From the NCBI GenBank assembly GCA_005281725.1, contig SSBO01000003.1:3461824-3525823 (forward strand): a DNA stretch of 64,000 nt. The letters are read 5' to 3'. The notes beneath the pieces are model-generated. The model ran no database searches, was not told where the DNA came from, and saw nothing but the letters and a program-made list of their open reading frames with translations. Source of the stretch: Wuchereria bancrofti. Lineage: Eukaryota; Nematoda; Chromadorea; Rhabditida; Onchocercidae. Each line of letters opens with the position of its first letter. Position 1 is the stretch's first letter. Positions 35,234 to 47,200 of the stretch are shown in pieces. A program made the position numbers and the translations under genes.

Positions 35234-38200
35234 TCAGTTTTTTCCGTTTCCTCTTTCTTTTGCCGTACCCTTGCCATTTTCACTCCGATTTGAAGAGATT
35301 TCACTCCGACCATCTAAACTGGTTTTTGCCATTTGCTTTTCCATTTCAGCCATTTCCATTTCTGCCACGCGTTTTTTGGCTTCTTCATTAGCAACTGTAA
35401 TTAATTATTTTTTTATTTTTTATCCTTAGCTAAGTAAAAATTTAAGAATTAAAAAAAATAACACATTAAAGCTACAACAGAGAAATTAATAGCCTTTTTT
35501 TCTAACTAGACTATAATTATACGACAGTGAATTTCTTTAAATATATGAAGTTAACAAAAATCCTTCAAACCTGCCGACAAAAATTCGTCGTACTCGTCGC
35601 TCACATCATCGTTATCCAATATCGTGTCATTACTATCCAGTTTACAAAAACTTTCTTCGAGAAAGGCTCGTTCTTCTTCAGTCAATGGCTGACCATCAGG
35701 GCCAATAATGAAAGTGGATGAGCAAGATGGTGTTAAGCCCTGATCATTTTCTCTACGACCCTGCTGAAATACAATTTTACAATTCTATGCCAATTTCACT
35801 TCCTCAGAAAATATCTGAGGACATTTTGATATTGCTTTCCGAGCACTTAATGAACAGATGAAAGAAAAAAATTTCTTTTTGGGAATCAATATAAAAATAC
35901 TAATATAATAATCCTCTAAAAATTTGAGACATAAACACTTACGTCAGTCGTTGATTTTCCTTCTTTATTAGCTGGAAAATTCCTTGCATCCCATTTGTTC
36001 TCACGCCATGTGTTCAAACTCAGTATTCGTTCCTTCACAGAGCTGAAAACCAGAGCATCTCGAGATTAGTGTACTTCAAAAGTCAAACCTATACACCTGC
36101 CCCTTTAGGTTTTCCACAGATGGTGCAAAGAACACTCTGTACGAATGTGATTCAGTACGAAATGGGAAAGAGGACAAACAGCAATGAAACCATGAAGAAC
36201 TAATCATTTTCACATCTCAAGAAAATAGCATGCTAATAAGACATTTCAGGCCACTCAATTTCAAGTTTCTTCTTAGCTCTACAAATGCTACCAACTCCAA
36301 CCATGTAAACAACGGCTTGTTTGATTAGAAATTGAACTAGTTATACAAGAATGATATCAATCTGATCCATAAGTTTTCAAAATCACACATTTTGCTGTGC
36401 TTGATATTACCACTTTTCTCAAGATTATAAGTGCAGCAGGCAGCATTATTAAACCACACTATTTTACAAAAACATACAAGATATAAAAAAGATCTTCTGA
36501 CTATATTGGTAACACTAGTGCTTACTCGCTGATAGCCGGATGTGCTTTAGCAATAGCATTCAGCTGTGTGAGAATCTCGTTAATTTTTGAGGTTCCTTCA
36601 TCAATATCCAAATAACGACCAGTAAGCTGGAATAAAAATTTCATGGAAGTCCCAATATATAAAAATGGTCACATTCAAACTGACCTTATAATTTTTACCA
36701 GTATCATAATAAAAATTGATGCAATTTGAAAATGCAGTTAAAATTACCTTAAGCACTTCTACTACCACTTTAACTTTCGAATCATCCAAACGATCAGCTA
36801 CTAAAACTTCTTTGATTTGGTCCAGTAGTGCGTTCTCAAAAGTTTGCATCTGTGAGCTTTTTTTCTGAAATTTATATTGGATTGTCAAAAAAGAATTTCA
36901 TTAAAAAACAGTGTAAAAATTTGCAGATTTTAACAGTAAATATGACAAGAAATTGGTTTCTTTTCTAAATCACAGCTACCATAAATCAAAACAAAAAATC
37001 GAATTTAGGTGAAAAATAGGAAGCGATAAAGGTTTCCTTTAAATATTAGTACCAGTAGTGAAAAAAAAATAGGAAAAGTCAGATACGAAAAGAAAAAAAC
37101 TACAATACAAAAAAAAAGATCACATAATAAGGCAATATTAGAATTTAATAAAAAACAACCTACCGACTCTAGTTTCTCATAAATCTCTGCAAAAAAAAGC
37201 AAGAGATTCTTTCGCTGCTGATCACTGAGATTAGATCTTTGCTCTTCGTGAAAGCATAATAAGCTAGCAATCATATCATCTTGGAAAGTTTGCAGATCAC
37301 GACACAAAAATGAACATAACTTTGCCAAATTGTACTGTACCGTTTGTGATGATGAAGTAAAAGCTGCCTAAAAATTATAATTCGAATTTAAACCATAAGC
37401 TGAAAATACTGCCCATCCTTCGTTCATGAACTCTTCACTGAATACAACATATTCCCGGTTTAATAGTTTGCACAAATTTTCCAGTAAATTAAATAATTCT
37501 GAGTGGAGCACTGTTAATCTCTATGAACCCTAATATGATAATAGAGATAAACAACTTTTCGTAATGCTTCCATATTTGTCCTCCCATCTACCTTATCTCT
37601 CAAAGAAAGATATCCCTATTTCATCAAACTACAATCATGAAAGTCCAAAATCTTCATCTAGTCTTGCTTTGTAATGATCGCATTATTTTGTCATTTGTTA
37701 TTTCCTAAACATTATTTCCTCATACAGAAACCTTCTTGCTTCAAATATCAACGGGAAAATAGTTAGCATATGCTTACCAACTGAATAATCATTTCAACCG
37801 CTATTTTCAAAGCGTCAATTTTGAATGATGGATTGGTAGTGCGCTCTCGGATAGCATTCGACCAGGTTTCAAATTCACCTGGCTCTAATATTAGCTGCTC
37901 TAAACCGACTTGTATCTAAATTGGTGGTAAAGTTCTAAATATTTTGATAATTTTTAAATTATAAGAAAAAAGAGATCATGTAAATGGTTAAAGTCATGGA
38001 AAACAGTTCAGAAACTAAATGGTCCAGTTCATGTAATTAGCAGTTCCACTAAGGAAGCTTTGAGGTAGGAAAACATTAATTAAACTACCACAACTGCATT
38101 TAATAAGTTTACAACATTTATATTCCCAGAACTACTTAAAACTTGAAAATATATGCCCATTGCATAATAATCCTCTGCTAAATCACTCATTTTTCTCAGT

Positions 38201-41200
38201 GGCAATAATATCGTCATCCATTGAATATATGGATTCAAATACTGATATCTTAGGCGTTTTTCTATCTACAGATTTTAATAATTGCTCTAAGTTATTATAT
38301 ATATATGCAAATAAAATTTCTCCTAACTTTATTCTTCTGTCGTATGACTGGAAACTTAAAATTAATCTGTTCTAATTAAAGCACTGCAGCATTATGGAGA
38401 TACAACTGTACATATAAATGAATAAATAGGCTCACATTATTATGCAAAAAGGAATAACATGTAAACTTAATAAGCAAACCTCCTGCAACTCCTTGGCTCG
38501 TTCACTGCACAGCATTCTTTCGCAAAGAGCAGGTGAAAGGTTAGCTTGAAGTCCATAATACCCAAAGTTATTAGCATAACCTAATTCTGCACCAAGTGTT
38601 TCCGCATCATCACCATTTGCTGCTGGTGGCTCCATATATGGAGTGAACATTGGGATCTCTTGCGAAAACTGCAATAACAATTATTTCCAGCATAACAATT
38701 TAAAATTATATCATTAAGAACCTAGAAATGATTATTCGAATAATCACGATTAAATTGATTGAACACAATTAGGTTAGAAGTTATCGGAATTAAAATTGAA
38801 AATTAAAAACGATAAATGAAATTATTGTAAATAAATTATGGAAATCAGACATGAGCTTCTTTTCTTTTTTTGAAAATAGGAATCAAAGTGCCAAAATTAC
38901 TGCTACTCAGATATTCAAGACTTCAGTTTAATATGTTTTATGTGCAGTAAAAACTAGATGGTTAAAGGCAGAAATTATAATCAACTTATAACGACAAAAA
39001 ACATCAATAACAGATCCTCGTGGAATAAAACAAAACAGTCGTGTCCCTGTTTCTCGAGGTTAGAAATAGCTAGGTATATTTTGTTGCAAAAAAGAAAAAA
39101 TCATAAAATTACCACCCACCAGGTGTAGGCCGTACCAGTCACAGTATGCTAATGATGCACTTTCACAGTAGCGCACACAATCGTGAAAAGACTCACTTTA
39201 ATGCATCCCCCCTCCCATGCTCTTTCCCACTCTACACCTTTTCATTTTAATTGCAGCATTACACCCAATGAATTTCATTTATTTTCTTTCCGACAATATT
39301 TTTACTATTATCGATGCATACTAAAATACCATACCCCACCAAATCTACCATTACTGATGGATTATTTTAAAAATTTTTGGTACAAATCAGTTGTTTATAT
39401 AAAATCACACCATAGTGAGATAAAAACACCCAAAAAAATTTTCCCCGGCTGATACAATGCGCTCTTCTTAAACAAAGGCGATCGTCAAATGCGATAGAAC
39501 AGTTCTAACGAAGATAGAGTCGATCTTCATGAATCTGTTTACCGATCTCTTATAAAAAGGAAATAATTCTTTGAAATGAAAAAATCAGTTAATTGGGGAT
39601 ATAGAATAATGTCGTTAAAATCAAAACCTTCTAATTCTAAGGCATTCGCCTTATAATGTCCGGAAGTTGTTCCATTCATGTAAATAAAATTCAATGAAGA
39701 TGAATTAACTAGTGCTATAAATTCAAGTATTTTTTCAGATCTATCCACCAATAAAAATGCAATTTTCTCAGAAAAGAAAATCAACTCCACTCAAATCCTT
39801 CCACTCAAACCAGCAAAAGCATACTGTATTAGAGTAAAAATAAAATTACTCGAGGGATTTTCGAAAGTTACACTCTATGAAACTACCTTATATATATATA
39901 TATATTATATAAATATATATATAAATTAAACCTAAATTTTGCTTTAGTCTCATCGCTGATGGAACCTTGAACTGGATAATCAGGCAATGAGTAGATTAGA
40001 ATGAACAGGTGAGATAAACTAAGTGGGACAAAAAATAAGAAACTATCGAAGGCAATCCTTCTTTTCCCTCTTTCTCGTATATTAAAATTGAGGGAAAGGA
40101 CAAAAAGAAGAGGTATGTCTAGCAAAGCACAGAATAAGGAAAATTCATAAATTTGAATTGATAAAATGAGCTCATATTGAGTGAAAAGATCGGCTGGTAT
40201 ACTTAAATAGAGCAGTGAAAATGGCATGATTACTTGTGCGCGCTTCTCCCGCATCTCATTGCCTTGTCCCATCCAACAATCTCAGTGCGCTCAATGAACC
40301 TTTCCCCTCCTTTTCCATACCAAAATCAGTTGGTCAGAAATTTCGATAAAATCACATTATCTATGCATCCCTTGAATTATGTCCATCTACCTTTTCTCTT
40401 TTATAAATAATCGCCAAACAACTGCGCAAACAGCGCATAATGATAAAATGAATATCTTAGACCACAGAAAGAATAAGATAAATCATCCATCTACCACGAT
40501 ACCACTCATGCCTTTCCCTCTCCACTTCTCTCGGTGTCATCCCAATCATAGTAGTCTATCACATCATTCTAATGACACCATATCGATCCAAGTCAGATTT
40601 TAAAAAAGAATATGTGCTCAACGCACAGACAAACATACACAAAAACCATAAAAACAAACTCACAAACCAAGCCAAACTTTGTTTGATAGCGTAAAATTTA
40701 GTTTGGTTGACTTGTGAGTTTGTTTTTATGGTTTTTATGTATATTTTTTTGTGGTTTTATGCACATAGATCATTCAGATAATACTGCGACGTGTTTATAA
40801 TTATAGAATTTGACACATGCATAGCACAGTTCTACTAAACTTACATTCTCTGAGCTCCAAAATCATAATTACATAAAAAGGTTACAGAGTTATGACTGGC
40901 TCCCATTAATCCGTTCCTTACAAGTAAGTTAACTATCATAAGACCTTATTCTACGTTATATTTACACCACAGTGCTGAAAAAGTGCTGAAAAACCCTAGT
41001 TTTTCAAATGAATTTTTCAAATGAAATATTTTAGTTTCGAAAAATCAAATTTGCATCAGAAGAACCAAAAAAGAAGAAAAAAGCAATATTTTTCGGTTGA
41101 GATGAATTAATAAGATCAAATTAATATTATATGTCCGTTCACTTTCTCTTGACTGAATCCTTTTGTTTCTCGCTTGATTTCATGTAGTTATTTATTTTGC

Positions 41201-42484
41201 GAAGATGTGCGAAGTTGAAAAGCTTTCCGACTTTTGTTTCATTACTCTAACTGGCGAAAATCAATTAGACGATATTTATTAAAATTTTAACCAATAAAAT
41301 CTACAGTCTAGTCAAATTCTACTTCAAACCGGAACAGAAATTAAAATGCAAAAAATCGAAGGAACAGAAATTAAAACGCAAAAATACTTCAAACAAACCT
41401 GATAATCATAAGCGTTAGCTGGACAATATCCATCGTACATTGGAGCATTCACGTAAGATGGAATATCGTTCAAGTGATACTAGAAAAAATTGCTTCAAGA
41501 AAATCGAAGGAAGAGAAATTAAAATGCAAAAATACTTGCTATCATCACTGAAACCAAATATGTTACCGAAAGATTAAAACTTATCGAAGTTCAATATAAA
41601 TAACATACCGAATACGACGGGTGAAAAGGTGGAGCATTCGGATTAAGCTGGAAACTACCGTTATGAGAATTTATTGGTGGCTGCTGATATGGAATTTGTG
41701 AATTCGGTGACCCATACACATCTGAAACATTGCATAATCAGTCTTTTTTATTTTTTAATAAAGTGAAGAGTTTGAGAAATTTTTATAACCAAACAATATA
41801 CTTTCCGGAAATGAAACAGCCCCAGATATAAGTTTGCAAAGCATTATATTCCAGAGATTTTAATAGAGTAATGTCAGGTTCTTTACATTACGGTTCGTCA
41901 TGATTATTTTGTGGCTAATGGACACAGGCACATTCTGGAACATTCCTGAATTTCTCTCCAATTCATACATTATAAATAATGCTATTACACCAAATTGTTT
42001 TAAAGTTCCCTATTAATGACGATAATCGGATTACTTTGGTTGTTTTATGGAATGCTTACTAAGTAGGTTTTTTCCTCTCATCATCCCTTACTTCTTTTAC
42101 TGATTCCATCGTACGCTATCAATGTGTTATGCATTTTACCACATTTGAAGAAATCTAATGACTTAATGCATCACATATCATCGTTTCCAACAAATATTAA
42201 TTTCATCATATCCCGAAATATATACAATCATCCCAGTGGTATCATTTAAATATCCCCCTCACATACAGCATATCCAGAGTACTACGATACACAGAACATA
42301 CAAAATGATACAGTGCATAGAACATACCGGAAGAGATCGAATTCAACATTGAGTTGGTGTAGGGCGGATGCGTATTTTGTTGTTGAGATGCTGGATTCGA
42401 AGATGGAATATTATGTTTATGTGATGATGCGGTGGTATTCGTAGTTGCCGCCCGATTGTATGATGGATGAGAATAATCGCTCAT
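35234..42484 (-). CDS. PAIP1: Poly(A)-binding protein-interacting protein 1 (MIF4G domain)
   Basis: Eleven exons: 42484-42328, 41721-41609, 41479-41399, 38668-38480, 37915-37778, 37367-37164, 36864-36748, 36626-36526, 36042-35943, 35763-35571 and 35394-35234, 517 residues (human PAIP1 479). The disordered N-terminus contains a full PAM2 motif, FQLNPNAPPFHP at 76-87, which binds the MLLE domain of poly(A)-binding protein. The MIF4G-like domain spans about 185-385: NLAKLCSFL, FAEIYEKLES and LKLTGRYLD match PAIP1, and a following WRENKWDARN segment corresponds to its end. The C-terminal part is acidic (DDVSDEYDEFLSAG) then basic, matching the PAM1-containing tail. PAIP1 links PABP with eIF4A/eIF3 and stimulates translation. 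The start is set by a GTGTCAG acceptor at 42500-42499; the frame stays open upstream to an ATG at 42682. Intron 3 is 2.7 kb and carries a large hairpin. Confidence 0.92.
39883..40272 (-). other. Long unexplained ORF inside PAIP1 intron 3
   Basis: 130 codons including the stop, on the PAIP1 strand, starting MGQGNEMREKRAQVIMPFSL and containing two hydrophobic stretches, ending in an AT-repeat-driven tail. It has no recognised family and no certain splice partners; a donor-like AAATTTAG|GTTTAA lies near 39930. It could be an alternative exon, a nested gene or chance. Confidence 0.2.
40641..40736. repeat. Large inverted repeat (hairpin) in PAIP1 intron 3
   Basis: A 25-base arm at 40641-40665 (starting AAAAACCATAAAAACAAACT) is an exact complement of 40712-40736. 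Pairing resumes further in (AACCAAGCCAAAC against GTTTGGTTGAC) to give arms of about 37 bases around a 23-base loop. Size and shape fit a MITE-like palindrome or a microRNA-type precursor hairpin. Confidence 0.9.
41331..41538. repeat. Direct repeats flanking PAIP1 exon 3
   Basis: A 36-bp block at 41355-41390 recurs at 41503-41538 with three differences (ATCGAAGGAACAGAAATTAA against ATCGAAGGAAGAGAAATTAA, then CGCAAAAATACTTC-type ends). A further partial copy precedes the first at 41331-41354. The two full copies bracket the 81-bp exon 3 (41479-41399). Confidence 0.8.
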
Positions 42485-44187
42485 TTCCTTTGTAATTCCT
42501 GACACAAAATAACAATCTGAAAGGACCAAATTTCTTTTCTGGAGTGAAGTTTTCATTGACAAATAATACATATTATAAGCAATAGAGGACGCAAAGAAGA
42601 AAATAGAAGATGGGAATAATTTAACACCTATATCAAATGTGAGAAAATCTTGTGACAATGAGTTAATCATCACCGAACGCAATAAGCCATAAACTAATAA
42701 GCTTCAATAATGAATGAGTTGCGAAATTAAAAGTTAAGAAATACACTGAAATTGATCCAAAAACAAAGAAACCTAACTATTCAACTCCAAATAAACAAGT
42801 TTAGAAGACCCAATACCGAGCCATTCGAAGGTCACCACATATCACGCAGCCAGTCAAATATGACAATGCTATTTCCCACTTATAAACAATTTATCATTGG
42901 GCATCCATAGTTCGGATAAAACAAAGGTAGCAGAAACGTGAAATGAACACAAACGTTCAATTAGGGAAACAGTACTTCAAAATAGTTCAAAATATAATAC
43001 GCAAGAAGGAGAAACAGGAAGCAGGCAGAAAAAAAGAACAACAGAGAAAACAAACAACATGCGAAGATTTAGTATCGCTTCCCTCCAATATCGATCGACA
43101 TTTTAGGTAAATGACTACCATTTTCTACGGATGAAGGTACATAATAAAAATATTGTAGATAAAGATAGAAAACGATAAAGATTTAGCAAATTTTCTAAAT
43201 TAATTGCTAAAATTTTAATTTTAATGATAAAATATAAATTTTTCCAGAAGAAAAAGTTGGAAAGTTCTCAAAAAAAGGGAAAGAAAGAAATTAAATCTAT
43301 TAAGGATTTGAATATCTGAAATAAAACAAAAAAAAAAAAAATTTTTTTCTTATGAAAAATAATTTCTAGCAATATAAATCTATCAAGTAAAAAAAAATAA
43401 ACAATAATGCTATAAAACAGAAAGAAAAATTTATGAGAATTATGATGGTAATTAGTTGTTGCTATTGTCAAAAAAAGAAAAGAAAACACCTAGTATTAGA
43501 AACATCCAATAATATAAAAATATTAAACAAAAGAAAAAACTCCAACCAAATTTATAATTACTATGAATTAAAAGTTTTTCTTTTTTTTCGAAAAAAAGAA
43601 AATAACGTGAAAAAGAGGAGAAAATATTACAAATCTTTAAAAGTACTATTAATTTCATAGTAAATTTAATTACAAAATAAGAAATGCATCATACTAACGC
43701 CATCGCAAACTCATCAAGCAATTTGCATCATTTCATCGTCCATATCAAAGATGGTATTTGAAGACTCAGGCAAAACAGAATTGTTAAATGGATTAGATAG
43801 GCTTAGTGGTGTTATTGAATTGGTTTCATTGTGAAATTAATAATATTTACAAAAATTTATAGTATGTCTTCTTTCCTTTTTTACTAAAATTATATGCTAA
43901 AATAATTTCTAAGAAATAATTTATATGTTTTATCACTGTACTATTGCATTGTCAAATTTGCTAAAATTGGCTAATATATATAAAGTTGAAAATAGTTTAA
44001 ATGTCATACATTATTTGTGTGAATTAATCAACATTTAGAATTTCAGTCAATTTCAGCAGGTTTAAACTGAAAATTAAAGTTTTAACTTTTTTTAGAATAC
44101 AGATTTAATTGAAAGTTAAATTAAAACTCTAAACAATTTTTTAGTATTTTATTCATTTATGGCTATTTGATGGTGTAAAAATATGAC
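42485..44187. other. Divergent upstream region of PAIP1 and HARS
   Basis: Contains the PAIP1 trans-splice acceptor (42500-42499) and purine-rich low-complexity sequence (43270-43640). A minus-strand stretch at about 43832-43714 reads like a protein C-terminus (TPLSLSNPFNNSVLPESS, then FDMDDEMMQIA and a stop) but lacks a strong acceptor. The 43.3-43.7 kb ORFs on both strands are Lys/Phe/Ile products of A/T runs. Confidence 0.4.
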
Positions 44188-44235
44188 ATGTTGTTGATTG
44201 ACGTAAGCCTAAGTTATGCATTGAAATTTGCTTTC

Positions 44236-44237
44236 AG
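44236..44237 (+). promoter_or_regulatory. Predicted trans-splice acceptor of HARS
   Basis: TTTGCTTTCAG ending 13 bases before the ATG at 44251. Use of this site would give the cytosolic form; transcripts starting upstream of it could use the in-frame ATG at 44188. Confidence 0.5.
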
Positions 44238-44250
44238 TAACGCTTCAAAA

Positions 44251-47200
44251 ATGGAAAGTATTGATATTGATTCTGCACATGGTCTACGTGAGGAAATCAA
44301 AGCTTTAGCCAATGAAATACAAACTTTGAAAGATATAAAAGAGAATGAACACTTGGTATTATTAAATAGTATCCTTTTTCATTGAATCATGATATTGAAT
44401 CATCATCTTATACTATAACATAAGTCGTAGTAATGTGAGTGTTTCGTAGGAAATTTCACGCTAGAAGACCTGGTAATGAAATAAAAAACAAAAAGAGAAC
44501 TTTAAAATCTCAGGATTGTGAAGTATGGCAAGCTATATTTTGATAGCTTTTTCCCGTTACAATAACGAAAGGATATTCAGACTTTTCATTAAATCGAAGG
44601 ATACAGATTTACATCTCTCAGCTACTCTCCAAATTTTTATGAATATGAACAACTTTGCCAGAAATAATGGAGATTTATAAATGTTTGAAATTGAATGCTA
44701 ATTTTAAATGTAGATTTAATGCTACGTACTTCTATAATTTCTCTGATTTTGGAAATACATCTGTAGTTCTTAATGCTTGTAGTGAATTGGTTAATTAATT
44801 ATTAGGAATTTACATGGGTTTCTTAAATAGCATGCAGAGAGAGAGAAAAAAGGAGAGAGAGAGAAAATAGTGTTGGCATACTTCTGAAATTCTCAGAAAT
44901 TCAAATGAAGCATCAATTGTGTCTTATGTTTATTGTTTTCAAGCGAGAATTATTTTAAAAAATTCTAATGATCTTGCAATGTTTATGCATATTTGAAAAT
45001 AAATTTTTACTTTTATTGATTTGTTGCCGAAATGATGTTCACTGATGGGTTACTGGTGTTGATTCAACAACAGATTATCGATATCAATTTGGGAATTTGG
45101 GCGAAGGCATTGTAAACCATAAACCATAATAATATTATGATTAATAGCAAAAAGAAAGCTTAGATCGTAAAGAATTCGTTGATAACTGTGGATGCTTTGA
45201 TATGAGAGAAAAGCTAGTGCGGAAAGATAATAATTCTTGAGTAGTACGCATTCATTATTGATGTTATCTATTGTTGGTCGTTGGCTGCCTTCTTGTTCAA
45301 ATTTTATCAGATTTTTTGCTATTCGAAGAAACGGATCTATCACTGAGGTAATGAAATGAATATCAATTCGGCAACAATTCATAGTTTTTTTTTTCCGAAT
45401 GAATTGGGAATTCGATAAGGATTTGTTTTTTTTTTTGTAAAGTTTTGTTTATTTCGTAATAACAAAATGTATTGGTAAGGACAACTTGTGTGAACTAAAC
45501 TTCTGCATCCTAAAGTGTGCGATGTTGCCACATGATTTCATTTTCGAGAATTTGACTCAAGGAAGTTATCCAGAAGCCTTATATAAAATATTCATTTTTA
45601 TGTAGTGAGAATTTTATCACTAAATAGTTTTTTTTATTTTGTTTTATTTTTTCAAGCTATGAGATTTTACAAAATTTTCTACGAACATGAGAATTTGGTT
45701 TTAGAATTTTCATAGATCTCCTTTGATTACCATTTAATTTTTAATCCTTTTAATCCTTAGTTGAAAGAATATTTTTCCAGTTGATGAAATTGTTTTTTCT
45801 ACCAAAATTTTCTTATAGATTAAAACAAATATAGCGGGCATGGTTGAGAAGCCTTTGGCGAACCATGAATCTCAAAGAAAATTTGAAATTCGATGTCCAA
45901 GAGGTATGTCTCTAAGTTTCTTTTCTATGGTATCAAGATTTTCTTCTTAGATGAGTTTACTTTCCTCATCGCTTATTTTCAAAGATTTGTTTTTCAGGTA
46001 CTCGTGATTACGGGCCTCAAGATATGACATTACGAAGACAAGTATTAGATGTAGTTACAGAATGTTTTAAACGCCATGGTGGTGTTACCATTGATACACC
46101 TGTGTTCGAGTTACGTGATATCTTGATGGGAAAGTATGGTGAGGAAGGTGGAAAATTAGTTTATGACTTGTCTGATCAAGGAGGTGAACTTCTTAGTCTG
46201 CGTTACGATCTCACGGTATGTTACCATTGATATTTGTAAAAATTTTAAACTGAATGATATGTCCCGTTTTGCGGTTCAAAATGACGCATTTTAATGTTTT
46301 AGAAAGTTTTTCTTATCATCTATAGCTGATCAACCCGTCCTTAAATTAAGTAACTGCTTTTACAGTTATCCTTTTGAAGTGTGAATTTAGAAATTAGTTG
46401 AAAAACTGGATAAATTTTCTGCCTAGGAGTTTTTCAAAAAGTTTAGTTCAAGAATTGTCCTTTGACCATTTAAATGTTTTGGTTGGTGAATTCTGCTTTT
46501 CATTTGATATAGTAATAACAGCAAGTCTTTTCAAATTAACGGAAAAAACCTACCACTTTAATTTTAAACTTGCATCAGACTTTTAAACTCCATATATTGA
46601 AGTTATGATTTTTTAGGTACCCTTTGCTCGTTATCTTGCTATGAATAAAACCATCATGTATATAAAACGATATCATATTGGAAAAGTTTATCGAAGAGAC
46701 AATCCTTCCAGAGGACGCTTTCGAGAATTTTATCAATGCGTAAGTATTTTCATCTTCTAATTAAATTGAAGTTTCTCTTTAATTTAATTGGGAAATGACA
46801 TCGGCAAATGAAAGCTTGCTGTTTTTGATTGTGAAGTTGAGACTTTGGTAAAATAGGGAGAGGAAAACTTTGGATTGTATGGCTACTTTGGGTTTCCTCA
46901 CGAGTTATTTCAAGAATTGCAAAATTTTGAGGTCGAAGTATTGAAGGAACATCTTATTTTCTATGACTTTGCATTTTATCTGTTGCTGTCAATTTGTGCT
47001 CAAGACTATTGTTGAAATTTTTTTCAGGATTTTGATATTGCTGGTTCTTACGACTTGATGATTCCGGAAGCCGAGTTGTTAAGAATTATTAGTGAAATAC
47101 TAAATGCACTAGATGTTGGTACATTTGAAATTAAAGTAAGTGGATTGAAATCTTTAGTATCATTGCTTTTAATTATTAATCTTCACCATATTATTGTTGT

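Noticed and set aside
42485..42682. 66-residue in-frame N-terminal extension of PAIP1.
   Set aside because: It would cross a good trans-splice acceptor (GTGTCAG at 42499) and reads as hydrophobic intron-like sequence; cannot be fully excluded.
43268..43660. Several overlapping ORFs on both strands upstream of HARS.
   Set aside because: They are Lys/Phe/Ile strings translated from A- and T-rich low-complexity DNA on both strands.
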